DNA of 51,344 nt from a virus. This document shows, in pieces, positions 26,319 to 35,309 of this stretch (within the stretch, counting starts at the first letter, position 1; every line of letters begins with the position of its first letter). The notes under the pieces were generated by a model, which made no database searches, had not been told where the DNA came from, and saw only the letters and a program-made list of their open reading frames with translations. Location of the stretch: positions 1 to 51,344 of IMG/VR virus record IMGVR_UViG_3300047471_000717, one strand, 5' to 3'. The translations under genes and the position numbers were made by a program.

Positions 26319-29300
26319 TCACGTCGCGAAGCACTGAAATATCATTTTACAGGTTATTGGCGCGAACGCGACATTCAACACAAATCCATCCATTGTCCAA
26401 CTTGAGAATCTGGTATCAAAACTATTATTTCCTGCAGCATCAATCAATTGAATCGCGTCATCTATGTTTTGGGCATACTGCCCAACTCCAGTTTGGAAAC
26501 AACTGGCTAATCCACCAATTCGTCCGCCATTGGTTACTTCTAGATTCCAACAAAGCGATCCAACAAACAAACGGCCGTCTGTCGAGGCATCGCTTGTGGC
26601 CCAAATATTTACACGTTTGGCGGGAAAACCTACACCACTAATTGTAACAAGCCCAGTTGTTCCTGCTGTAAATGTATGAACAATACGTTGCCCGCCCTGA
26701 CTTGGATCAATTGCACCACCACTGACCCAGATCGAGAACCTGCTATCAAATATGGTAGGCGCAGGAACATATGTTATAGGCGTTGTACTATCGAGCCCAG
26801 TAGCCGCATAATTAGATCGCCTCGGATTACGAATAATAATATTACCAGATTGCCCCGAAGGTGTACCACTACTGAAAAAATGATACATCGCAGGCCCATC
26901 TATGCCTCGATCATCATATATGATCTCATCCTCACAAATCACATCTTGCATTGGTTCGCTATTCAATTCTCCAAGTGTAACAGCACCATTCGTGGCCGGA
27001 TTTCGAAGAAACCCGATCTGAGGATTCTGTCCAACACCAAATTCGAAACTCTCAGATGATGGCCCATAACCAACAGGTTGAGCAGTTGCTTGTTGTGAGG
27101 CAAAATATGAATTACGAACAAACCTCATGTTTCTAGATCCAGGTGCCGAGATCATGGCTCCATCGCAGTTATTAAATACATTGTCTATAAAGGCAATATT
27201 TCGAGTCGCAGTTATCTCACAGAACGAGGCCGAGAAATCAGACGTTGGACAATTGAATGCTACGTTGTCGCGAATGGTAAGCCAGTATTGACCAGAGCTT
27301 GATGCTGCGTTCGTGCCCGGACCTCCACTGCACATTCCAGCACCTTCGGTGTTATTTCCATAGAACTCACCACCTTTACCTTGAGTTATAAAGCAAAAAC
27401 ATCGTTTATCCCCGCGCGATTGATTACGCCGTACAATACAGTTTTCACCATAAACATACGTCGAGCCGCCAGAGTCATAATCAGTGATAAATACATCAAT
27501 ATGATCTCCATCGTTGGCTCCACAGCCAGTAAAAGTACAATCCTCAACGATCGCGTCTTTGCAGCCAAGGAGTTGAATAGCCGTGCTTTTGAGGTTTATG
27601 AAATTACAATTACTAATAACACAACGATTTACTTGGGTTAGGTAGATACCAAAACTTCTGGTTAGGCAATTTGGATTGCGTCTGTTAATAGAAGATTGGA
27701 CCAGAAGTGCTATGTCGGCATAACCACCGAGCGCAATCACAGACGGAACAGAAGTATAACCCGCACCTTGTTCAAGTATGGTGGTGCTGATGATAGTACC
27801 ACCAACACCCGAGACGGTAGCATAGCCAAACGCTGGCCTGGTCGCACCTCCACCAACAAAGTTTAGTGTGATATTATTCGTAAGATAGGGAAATGTCGGA
27901 TGTGTCCTCCAACCAGCCCCACCACTACCGATAGTCACACTGGTAATTTTGTCACCGGTTTTAATTGCAGTCAGACTTGTTCCAGAGATTCCCGCCGCGA
28001 GTAAACCACTGCCCATGACATAATCAGCTTGTGGATCAGTAATTGGTGTGCCATCGAGCTTCGAAAGCCAAACTGCATATGTACAAAGTGAAGCATCAAA
28101 CCCAAGATGCTCAAAGTAGATATCTTCTCTGGTATAAGTATTAATGGCTGGATTTGCAGGTGCATTAAAAACGCCCCGATTGGCGGTTATTGTGTTTAGT
28201 ATAATAACACTAGAAAACTTTCCATTTCCAAGAAAACGAGTGTTGCTGTTTATATTGAGATCGGAACTAATTAAATAACGACCAGTCGGAAAGAAGATCG
28301 TTCCTCCACTTGATAGTGCAGCAATGGCAGCTGTTACAGCAGCAGTATCATCTGTTGTGCCATCTCCAACCGCACCGAAGTCCTTAACACTGACAATATC
28401 GCGTTCTTTGTTTTGCACAGTGCGTAAGACAGCGCCGGTTCCAGCCTGCAGGAAGTTGATAGTTGTCCAAGCCGCACTCGTACGGGCATATTGTGATCCA
28501 TCGTTGGGGGCATCCCGGAGGATGGCATTGGAGCCGGATGTTGTGGCAACAATGGCAGCAGTGCCAGATGTATAAACTGGAACGCCTGTTGATAGATGAA
28601 AGTCTTGGCCCGTTCCGCCCCACTGTGGACCAATGGCCGTTCCATGCCAAGTACCAGATGTGATTGTGCCAACAGTTGCAATATCAGATCCAACCAATTT
28701 GGCCGCAGTTATGGACCCGGCCAGCTTCGCATTGGTGATTGCCCCATCAGAGATCGAAAAGACATTCCCAGTCAGAGTGATCGGCGCAGTTGCTGTGTAG
28801 GCCACACTGGCCGAGTATTGGGCCCAAGGCATTGGGGTGGTGTTGATGGTGCCTGGGGTAGTGGTTTGTGCGACCCAGCCAGTCGCAATTTGACCACCAC
28901 CAGTCACAAAGGTAAAAGCACCGATAGCCTCAGCCCATGTATCGAGATCGCCCGCACGGGTCCATCCAGCAAGACCTGTTATATAAATTCCATTCTGCGC
29001 AGGCAGAGTTTGGTTCTTGACCAATATGCGACTCAGATTAGTCAAGACCCCATCGATGGTTTGTTCACCTACTAATGTGATGTCGGCAACAGTTGCAACC
29101 GCAACTGATTGTTTTACGGAGAGGCCGGCGGCCAAGCTATCGACGTATTGTTTGGTTGCAGATCCAAGTGCGAGGGTTGGATCACCAGCGAGAATCAATG
29201 GGCCGCTCAGAGTGCCACCAGCGAGTGGGAGGCCACCCAGATTGCTCAGGGCGCCAGATCCCGTACTAGCGCCCGTTCCACCATTCAGGACTGGCAAGAC

Positions 29301-29861
29301 ATTGGTCATTTTGGTTGATGCATTGATTGTGCCATCCACAATCATTGCATTGGTGACACGGGAGGGTCCAATGGACAGAACACCAGAGCCAGCCGCACCA
29401 GTAACATCTCCACCAGAGAACCCAGGCAATCCCGCCACTGGCACCGATAATGCTGTCTGCGAGGCCCCAGTCACAAGGCCTTTGGCATTGACAGTGATCG
29501 TTGGAATGTTCGAGGCACTGCCAAATGAGCCAACATTAGAATTGACCGTTGCGAGTGTGGTCGCGAACGAGTTTACGGGCGTAGTCACATCACCAGTTGA
29601 TGCTTTGGTTTGGAGTGTTGTACCGGAGAACTGGAGTGTACTGCCCAGACTAACTGCATCTGGTATGGCCGCGCTTGAGGTTGGATTTCCCAACAATGAC
29701 AACGGATCAATAGGGACTAACCCGCCCCCACCGCCATCCGCGACCTGAGCCATAAAGCTCTTCTGCAGAACCAGTGTCCCGCCGACCGTCTGCGTACTAT
29801 TTGGAATGGCCTTGGTCAGATCCTGCCCATAGCGATTGATCGGCCAATTATTATCAACCAT
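26319..29861 (-). CDS. Large tail spike with pectate-lyase fold
   Basis: A 1180-residue protein starting MVDNNWPINRYGQDL. It shares its N-terminal anchor (QKSFMAQ) and a shaft segment (GGTGQDFHLSTGVPVYTSGTAAIVATTSGSN) with the spike at 22567, so the two are paralogues. The beta-helix starts near VKDFGAVGDGTTDDTAAV and FFPTGRYLIS. Repeated parallel-beta sequence follows to about residue 960, then a beta-sandwich-like C-terminus. No S74 chaperone is present. It is probably a capsule- or polysaccharide-degrading receptor-binding protein. Confidence 0.82.
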   Translation of the reverse strand: MVDNNWPINRYGQDLTKAIPNSTQTVGGTLVLQKSFMAQVADGGGGGLVPIDPLSLLGNPTSSAAIPDAVSLGSTLQFSGTTLQTKASTGDVTTPVNSFATTLATVNSNVGSFGSASNIPTITVNAKGLVTGASQTALSVPVAGLPGFSGGDVTGAAGSGVLSIGPSRVTNAMIVDGTINASTKMTNVLPVLNGGTGASTGSGALSNLGGLPLAGGTLSGPLILAGDPTLALGSATKQYVDSLAAGLSVKQSVAVATVADITLVGEQTIDGVLTNLSRILVKNQTLPAQNGIYITGLAGWTRAGDLDTWAEAIGAFTFVTGGGQIATGWVAQTTTPGTINTTPMPWAQYSASVAYTATAPITLTGNVFSISDGAITNAKLAGSITAAKLVGSDIATVGTITSGTWHGTAIGPQWGGTGQDFHLSTGVPVYTSGTAAIVATTSGSNAILRDAPNDGSQYARTSAAWTTINFLQAGTGAVLRTVQNKERDIVSVKDFGAVGDGTTDDTAAVTAAIAALSSGGTIFFPTGRYLISSDLNINSNTRFLGNGKFSSVIILNTITANRGVFNAPANPAINTYTREDIYFEHLGFDASLCTYAVWLSKLDGTPITDPQADYVMGSGLLAAGISGTSLTAIKTGDKITSVTIGSGGAGWRTHPTFPYLTNNITLNFVGGGATRPAFGYATVSGVGGTIISTTILEQGAGYTSVPSVIALGGYADIALLVQSSINRRNPNCLTRSFGIYLTQVNRCVISNCNFINLKSTAIQLLGCKDAIVEDCTFTGCGANDGDHIDVFITDYDSGGSTYVYGENCIVRRNQSRGDKRCFCFITQGKGGEFYGNNTEGAGMCSGGPGTNAASSSGQYWLTIRDNVAFNCPTSDFSASFCEITATRNIAFIDNVFNNCDGAMISAPGSRNMRFVRNSYFASQQATAQPVGYGPSSESFEFGVGQNPQIGFLRNPATNGAVTLGELNSEPMQDVICEDEIIYDDRGIDGPAMYHFFSSGTPSGQSGNIIIRNPRRSNYAATGLDSTTPITYVPAPTIFDSRFSIWVSGGAIDPSQGGQRIVHTFTAGTTGLVTISGVGFPAKRVNIWATSDASTDGRLFVGSLCWNLEVTNGGRIGGLASCFQTGVGQYAQNIDDAIQLIDAAGNNSFDTRFSSWTMDGFVLNVAFAPITCKMIFQCFAT

Positions 29862-29862
29862 T

Positions 29863-32454
29863 TTATTTCCCTACCACTGTCCAAGCCGAGCCATTCCATT
29901 GCGCAGCATAGTGGGTTGTGTGCGTGCCAGTGCCAATAAGGGTATCGCCCCAGTTCAAACCATTGGTACCATCGCTGACGTTGATAATCTCACCGTTGTT
30001 GTAGCCAGTGGTGGGGATGGCATCGACAGTATAGATGTGCTTGGCACTACATCCTATCTGCGTTGGGATGTAGACATTGCCAAAGTCTGTATCCAGAAGG
30101 AACTGGTGTGGGCTCGTGGCGCTATCTGATACTCCAATCAAGGTGGGTCCATAAACAAAGAACGTTTTACCGGACATTAATATTCCAGCCACATCATATG
30201 CGCCAACGACAGTCATGCCTGCGAACATCGATGAGGCAAGGTTTCCTTGGAATCCCGTTAGGTTGCCAGATTTGATTCCGTATTGTGAGTTGCCGCCAGG
30301 AGCCTGCCCATTCGTTCCCTCAATGCGAACACCAAGAAAATTCAGCCCTGCAGCTGAAGATACTACTTCGATTCCTATGTCACAGTCCTTGATCCAGCAT
30401 CCAATCAGGGTCACGCCACCAGCAGAATAGGACCCACCATCAGGCGCTCTATTCAATGCAAATGCACTGCCACATTTTTCAAAATAACAACCAATGAAAG
30501 CCTGACCACCTTGACCGCTCGCTGTTATGAACCCTTGTTCATACCCGATGACCCGACAATTTCTTGTTGGTCCATCTGTTACTTTTGCTATGCCAATTGA
30601 CCCTGTGTAGTTTGCTCCAGGATTTAATGAGCAATTGTCCATGGTGATTTCAAACGAGCCAAAGTAAGCACCGCCTGTTGGTGTGTCATGACCATAATCG
30701 CTCAATCCTCGATTGGCCGTCACCGTACAATCGCGAATCATGCCAACTGCAGTGCCACCTAATCTGATCCCGCCCCCATTTGCATGGGAATTGACAACAT
30801 TGAATCCATCAATGAGAACTTGAGTGGATGATGAGTTTGTTTGCTTGAGTATGAAGTCAGCAAAGTTTCCTGAGAGTGTTGCTCCCTTTTCGCCGCGCCA
30901 AACTATGCGCGGGCCTCCTGCGGTAAAATCGATCGGCTTAGACACATAATAATTGCCTGGAGGAAAATAGATCTCACCCTTTTTCACGAACTGGAAGCCA
31001 ATGATATCTCCAGCCTGGACTAGACCACCGATGTTAGTATAGACAGTGACAGTACTGGATGTTGAAGAACTTATTCCACCACTCAAAGAGAATCCATCGC
31101 CATAAACTGTGGCATTATTTGCATCATAGATACTATAACCATTAGTAGTTCCAACAGTTGTCGATAGGGTTATTGTGCTGCTTACTGTCATCATTGGTTG
31201 GCTGGTGAAGTTTTGCAGCAGCGTGTCTGGATAGCCAGCATCTGCCGTGGTGTATTGACGAAGGACATAGACGCCGCCGCCTTGAACGCTGGTGATGAAG
31301 ATTGGAAATATTGTGGATGGCGATGCATCTGTGCCGCCGTTGTTGATCAGCCAATCGTTGACGGCGATAGTGCCGGTGACGCTCGATGCGACCAGGATGT
31401 TGTTAGTCTGCATGGCACTGGAAGCAACAGTCTGGAGCGCGCCATCAACTACCCAGGAGCCACCACTACCACTTATGATCTTACAAGGCACGACAGTACT
31501 ACCACCATGGTCCCTGATGGTCTGACCAATTGCAACGGTTCCAGTGACGCCGCTAACCGATAGTGTATTGACCACGCCATTGTTGGTGATAGAGCCAGTA
31601 AAAAATGCCGAGGTCACTACACCTGTGAATGAGGCAACGAGATTGGATGAGAATGCGGTGAGGGAACGAGTCAAGGAATTATAACAGGCCCCGATCGCGG
31701 CCCAGTCATCAGTCACGCCATCACCAACTGCGCCGTAGTCTCTGACATTGTGAATATCATAAAGCCGAGCGGGCATCGTTCGGGGAGTTATTGGGCCCAT
31801 TGCACCAAGTACAGCTGGATACCAGATAGCGGCCAGTTTATCATTACCAGCATCAGTTGGATGAACACCATCGGCAAGATCGGCGGTAGTCATGCCAGAG
31901 TTTAAGTCAACGAAGTAAAACTTCGACCCTTTGGATGCGACAAGTGGACGTAGGCCAGTATTAAATACATTTACATTTGCAGCTATCGTTGGATCCCCCA
32001 CGTCTATAGGCAGGAGCGAACCAACAATCGTTGTGACGCTAGGTTCCTGGGTCGTAATGGCATCAAGCAAGGAATTGTATATACTGAGCGCAAGGGGAAT
32101 ATCCCCTGAGCCGTGCCAGACATCATTGGTTCCGATTAGGAGCAATATAAGGTCCGGGGTATATGTTGTAAGAATGCCAGCCAGGACTCGGCCCCAGATG
32201 CTGTTAATACCCTCTCCCGTAAAACCCGCGTGATCTGGATCGGCGAAGGTACCATCCGAGAGTGGGCCGACAAAATCAACAGCAACTCCCCTGGCAGTGA
32301 GCAATGAATAAAGCTGCTTTCTATAACTACCATAGGATGTGTTTTGGCCCTGGGTAATTGAATCGCCCAAGGGCATGATTTTTATCGTGCTACCAAGTGG
32401 TATGCCCGTTCCATCACCGGCCAAAAAGGCATAATCAACAAATGGCTGTGTCAT
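29863..32454 (-). CDS. SGNH-hydrolase plus beta-helix spike, probable deacetylating depolymerase
   Basis: An 863-residue protein. Residues about 20-215 are an SGNH/GDSL esterase domain: GDSITQG with Ser32, GTND with Asn110, and DGVHPTDAG with Asp195 and His198. After RTMPARLYDIHNVRDYGAVGDG a pectate-lyase-type beta-helix begins, interrupted by repeats of the form FTGSITNNGVVNTLSVSGVT that also occur in the next gene. The esterase may remove acetyl groups from host surface sugar. It begins by an ATGA overlap with the preceding spike gene. Confidence 0.85.
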   Translation of the reverse strand: MTQPFVDYAFLAGDGTGIPLGSTIKIMPLGDSITQGQNTSYGSYRKQLYSLLTARGVAVDFVGPLSDGTFADPDHAGFTGEGINSIWGRVLAGILTTYTPDLILLLIGTNDVWHGSGDIPLALSIYNSLLDAITTQEPSVTTIVGSLLPIDVGDPTIAANVNVFNTGLRPLVASKGSKFYFVDLNSGMTTADLADGVHPTDAGNDKLAAIWYPAVLGAMGPITPRTMPARLYDIHNVRDYGAVGDGVTDDWAAIGACYNSLTRSLTAFSSNLVASFTGVVTSAFFTGSITNNGVVNTLSVSGVTGTVAIGQTIRDHGGSTVVPCKIISGSGGSWVVDGALQTVASSAMQTNNILVASSVTGTIAVNDWLINNGGTDASPSTIFPIFITSVQGGGVYVLRQYTTADAGYPDTLLQNFTSQPMMTVSSTITLSTTVGTTNGYSIYDANNATVYGDGFSLSGGISSSTSSTVTVYTNIGGLVQAGDIIGFQFVKKGEIYFPPGNYYVSKPIDFTAGGPRIVWRGEKGATLSGNFADFILKQTNSSSTQVLIDGFNVVNSHANGGGIRLGGTAVGMIRDCTVTANRGLSDYGHDTPTGGAYFGSFEITMDNCSLNPGANYTGSIGIAKVTDGPTRNCRVIGYEQGFITASGQGGQAFIGCYFEKCGSAFALNRAPDGGSYSAGGVTLIGCWIKDCDIGIEVVSSAAGLNFLGVRIEGTNGQAPGGNSQYGIKSGNLTGFQGNLASSMFAGMTVVGAYDVAGILMSGKTFFVYGPTLIGVSDSATSPHQFLLDTDFGNVYIPTQIGCSAKHIYTVDAIPTTGYNNGEIINVSDGTNGLNWGDTLIGTGTHTTHYAAQWNGSAWTVVGK

Positions 32455-34220
32455 TTACCAACCACAGTGTAGGCCGAGCCATTCCAGCGCACCAGAACGC
32501 GATTGCCGCCACTACCAGTGCATGTAGCACCCCAAGTGGCAGTGGACCCATCAGTTATGGTGAACTGATCCCCTTCGAGAACATTAACACCGTCTGTGGT
32601 CCCCAACTGCGAATAGGTCCAGGTCGGGGACTCGTTGCAGTTCAACAACTGTATTGTGTAGGCGTTGGCAGGAAAATCCCAATTAACGCCCGTGCCACCG
32701 TTGACCGCGTTCCTGTCGAAATGCCCGGCCATGAATACCAAATTGGCCCTGATTGCCGCAGAATAGATCTTACATGCAGCAATCATAGTCATATCACCGT
32801 AGCCATCCATGCTTTGAAAAACACCATTGGAACAATTAGGTCCAATAGTTAGATGGTATTGGGTTGGTATTACATATCCACCGATTTCGGGACCAGCATT
32901 AGAATGCCCAAGCGAGCTTACTGAGCCAATGTAGAATCCATCGCACGTTCCGGCAAGAATGACACCATTGATATTGCTTTCTTGCGATCCGGTTTGGATG
33001 GCAAAGCCAGAAGCACCAACATCATTACCAATAGTTGTGATTGTTTGGGATGATACGGAATATACGACAGAGTGGTATCTGGCTGGTGTGTTTGATATTC
33101 TATAAGTTCCAGTGCTGCCAGTTGATCCCGTTAGTTGACTCACGATTATAATCGCGCCAGCAACATTAACCCCGCCATCAGATACTGTCTGCAAGGGCTT
33201 GATTGTTCCGGTCAGGCCACTTGCAACGGTCAGAACGCCACTGGTGTCATTGGGAAGATCAGTTGCCATTGAAATTGGGCCAATGGCCTGCAGTGGGCCT
33301 TCAATGATCCAAGAAGTACCGCTTCCGCTAATGATTCTGTACGCCGATACACCTACGCCATGGATGGTTTGGCCAATGACGATGGTTCCAGTAACAGCAC
33401 TGTTGATTGTCAGTGTGTTCACTGAGACCCCATCGTTAGTAATGGTCCCAGTAAATGTAGCTAAGACGGCATATGCAATCGATCCTGTGAAGGTCGCCGC
33501 CACGCCACTATCGAGCCCGATCAGATAACTGGTATTGCACTTCTCACAACGATTGGTCTGAAAGGCCCAACCTTTGCCATACATTCGAGCGGCGACATCG
33601 CAGCTTGTGAAGTTGCAATTCTCTACAAGGCCGCTGCCACCCATGGTCAAACCAGAACCCGTGCTGGGACCTGGAATAGTACAGGTCTCGATGAGAATGC
33701 CCTGTGAGCTGTTGCCAGGCGAGTCCTCAGTTGTTATTCCTGAGGCGTGGACATTCCTAATGGTCACACCATTGCAGGAGCCGACCCTGATGGAGCCTCC
33801 AGCCCCTGCGGCGAAACCTATGTTTTCAATAATAACATTGGCTGTGTTGTTGGGTGTTGCGAGATGGCGGTCTAGGATGTAGCCGGTGGTTGAAAGGCCC
33901 CCCGTTGCAGCAATGGTTGTTGATTCTCCCTCACCAGCAAATCGAATGCTTAGTCCTGGATCACCGGGCGCGGGGTCGTAGTTGAAGGTTATTGGTGATG
34001 ATACTGTATAGAAGCCATCGGGAAAGAAAATCGTGCCACGATTGGGGCCAGATGTCCAATCCACGGCGGCTTGAATGGCTGCGGTGCTGGTGGTGCCACC
34101 AGTAGGATCGGCACCAAAGTCGAGCACATTCTTGACCTCAGCCAGGCGCACCGGCATCGTGCGCAGGGTTGGAGCGCCCTGTGCAGCGAACTGAAAGTCT
34201 GTAAAAAGTACATCAGCCAT
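32451..34220 (-). CDS. Beta-helix tail spike, pectate-lyase superfamily
   Basis: A 589-residue protein starting MADVLFTDFQFAAQGAPTLR. The beta-helix entry is VKNVLDFGADPTGGTTSTAAIQ, followed by FFPDGFYTVSSPITF. Two copies of an inserted VTGTI-x-IGQTI-type beta module are shared with the neighbouring SGNH spike. The C-terminal ends of both proteins are also alike (WNGSAYTVVGK here, WNGSAWTVVGK there), which points to a shared trimer tip. It is probably a depolymerase; no catalytic residues can be assigned by eye. Confidence 0.8.
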   Translation of the reverse strand: MADVLFTDFQFAAQGAPTLRTMPVRLAEVKNVLDFGADPTGGTTSTAAIQAAVDWTSGPNRGTIFFPDGFYTVSSPITFNYDPAPGDPGLSIRFAGEGESTTIAATGGLSTTGYILDRHLATPNNTANVIIENIGFAAGAGGSIRVGSCNGVTIRNVHASGITTEDSPGNSSQGILIETCTIPGPSTGSGLTMGGSGLVENCNFTSCDVAARMYGKGWAFQTNRCEKCNTSYLIGLDSGVAATFTGSIAYAVLATFTGTITNDGVSVNTLTINSAVTGTIVIGQTIHGVGVSAYRIISGSGTSWIIEGPLQAIGPISMATDLPNDTSGVLTVASGLTGTIKPLQTVSDGGVNVAGAIIIVSQLTGSTGSTGTYRISNTPARYHSVVYSVSSQTITTIGNDVGASGFAIQTGSQESNINGVILAGTCDGFYIGSVSSLGHSNAGPEIGGYVIPTQYHLTIGPNCSNGVFQSMDGYGDMTMIAACKIYSAAIRANLVFMAGHFDRNAVNGGTGVNWDFPANAYTIQLLNCNESPTWTYSQLGTTDGVNVLEGDQFTITDGSTATWGATCTGSGGNRVLVRWNGSAYTVVGK

Positions 34221-34225
34221 TTGCT

Positions 34226-34408
34226 CTATCCAGCCAACAAATTATTGCCACTGTTATCCACAAGAACAACCCCACTGCCATTCAAGAGATGGCCAGTTGG
34301 CGGAGCCGCTGGAGTGCCATGGGTCCAACCCAATGCTGCTGTAGATGCCAGACTCACGAGTGAGCCCAATACAAAGCTCCTACGAGAGGGTCCTGTTTTG
34401 GTCGCCAT
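34226..34408 (-). CDS. Small protein with a twin-arginine (Tat) type signal
   Basis: A 60-residue protein starting MATKTGPSRRSFVLGSLVSL. SRRSFVLG matches the Tat consensus S-R-R-x-F-L-K well, and the hydrophobic stretch that follows ends near ALGWTHG. Only about 30 residues, Pro- and Gly-rich, would remain after cleavage. Its start overlaps the previous stop as TGATG. It stands in a row of four genes with export signals. No family is recognised. Confidence 0.6.
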   Translation of the reverse strand: MATKTGPSRRSFVLGSLVSLASTAALGWTHGTPAAPPTGHLLNGSGVVLVDNSGNNLLAG

Positions 34409-35307
34409 CAGAACCCCCAGTATGTGTGTTGTTGGCTATTGAGATTATCAATCGGTGTAGTTCCTGGGACATTCGCGCCGTTCCAGAGTCCGATTTCACC
34501 AACCTTGCCAGTTATAAGATTCCCGAAATAATCTCCGATTAGTTTCATACTCCCGCTAATTGTACCCGTACCCGCCGCACCCGTTCCACCAGGTCTAGCA
34601 TCAACAATAATCTCAGACGACCCACCATTGGTAGTTGTTTGTATTGTGTGCCAAGTACTGTCTGTTGCAGCTTGTGTGAGTGTTGCGCCTGAATAGACTG
34701 CTGCTGTATTGGCTCCGCTATAACCAATTGATGTCCCGTTACCACTATCACCAAAATATGCATTGCCGCTCGCGCGATATGCAACGGCAGAAACAAAATT
34801 AGGCTGAGATTGAGGACTGCTCAGGCCCACAGTTACAATCAGATCCTGTGCCCCAGCAGCTTCCATACAAAGCCGACCACCTTGGCAAGATATGGTTAAG
34901 GTCGGACGAGTGGCTTCTGTGGCTTGGGTGGCATCGCAGGCAGCTGAACTGCAGGCGTTTGTACCAGATTGATCGTAGAGGGTCTGGACGGTGCAGCTGA
35001 CCGCACAGGTTGTTGCTAGAGGTGTAATGGTTTCGTTGATTCCACCGCCTATTGAGCAAGTGAGCAATGTGTGTAGGGCATCTGAAGGTGAATAGATATC
35101 GGCAATGTTGCCGGTGTAGGCTGTAGTGTAGCAGCGTAGGCCCCACCAAGCCACGGCATTGGGCGCGACGTCGCCGGGGCCTTGGTAAACAGTGGGGGTG
35201 CCACTACTTGAGGCTTTTCCGGCCCCGGTCATGGGGACTTGGGCCTGTGCGAGGCAGATCAGGCCAGCCAGCAGCAGCCCAAACGATAGGCCAAAGGCTT
35301 TGCGCAT
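34408..35307 (-). CDS. Exported arabinofuranosidase-B-like (GH54 catalytic fold) protein
   Basis: I chose the ATG at 35307, which gives 299 residues with a clear Sec signal (MRKAFGLSFGLLLAGLICLAQAQ); the longer frame begins within the preceding gene. The core resembles the concanavalin-like domain of alpha-L-arabinofuranosidase B: AVAWWGLRCYTTAYTGNIADIYSPSD, then YDQSGTNACSSAACDATQ and PTLTISCQGGRLCMEA with several paired cysteines. The cysteines fit an exported, disulfide-bonded protein. Catalytic activity is not certain; phage relatives may only bind sugar. Confidence 0.72.
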   Translation of the reverse strand: MRKAFGLSFGLLLAGLICLAQAQVPMTGAGKASSSGTPTVYQGPGDVAPNAVAWWGLRCYTTAYTGNIADIYSPSDALHTLLTCSIGGGINETITPLATTCAVSCTVQTLYDQSGTNACSSAACDATQATEATRPTLTISCQGGRLCMEAAGAQDLIVTVGLSSPQSQPNFVSAVAYRASGNAYFGDSGNGTSIGYSGANTAAVYSGATLTQAATDSTWHTIQTTTNGGSSEIIVDARPGGTGAAGTGTISGSMKLIGDYFGNLITGKVGEIGLWNGANVPGTTPIDNLNSQQHTYWGF

Positions 35308-35309
35308 GG

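Noticed and set aside
29017-29748. 243-codon plus-strand open frame
   Set aside because: It lies antisense to the shaft of the large spike, whose sequence matches its paralogue. No ribosome site or homology is seen.
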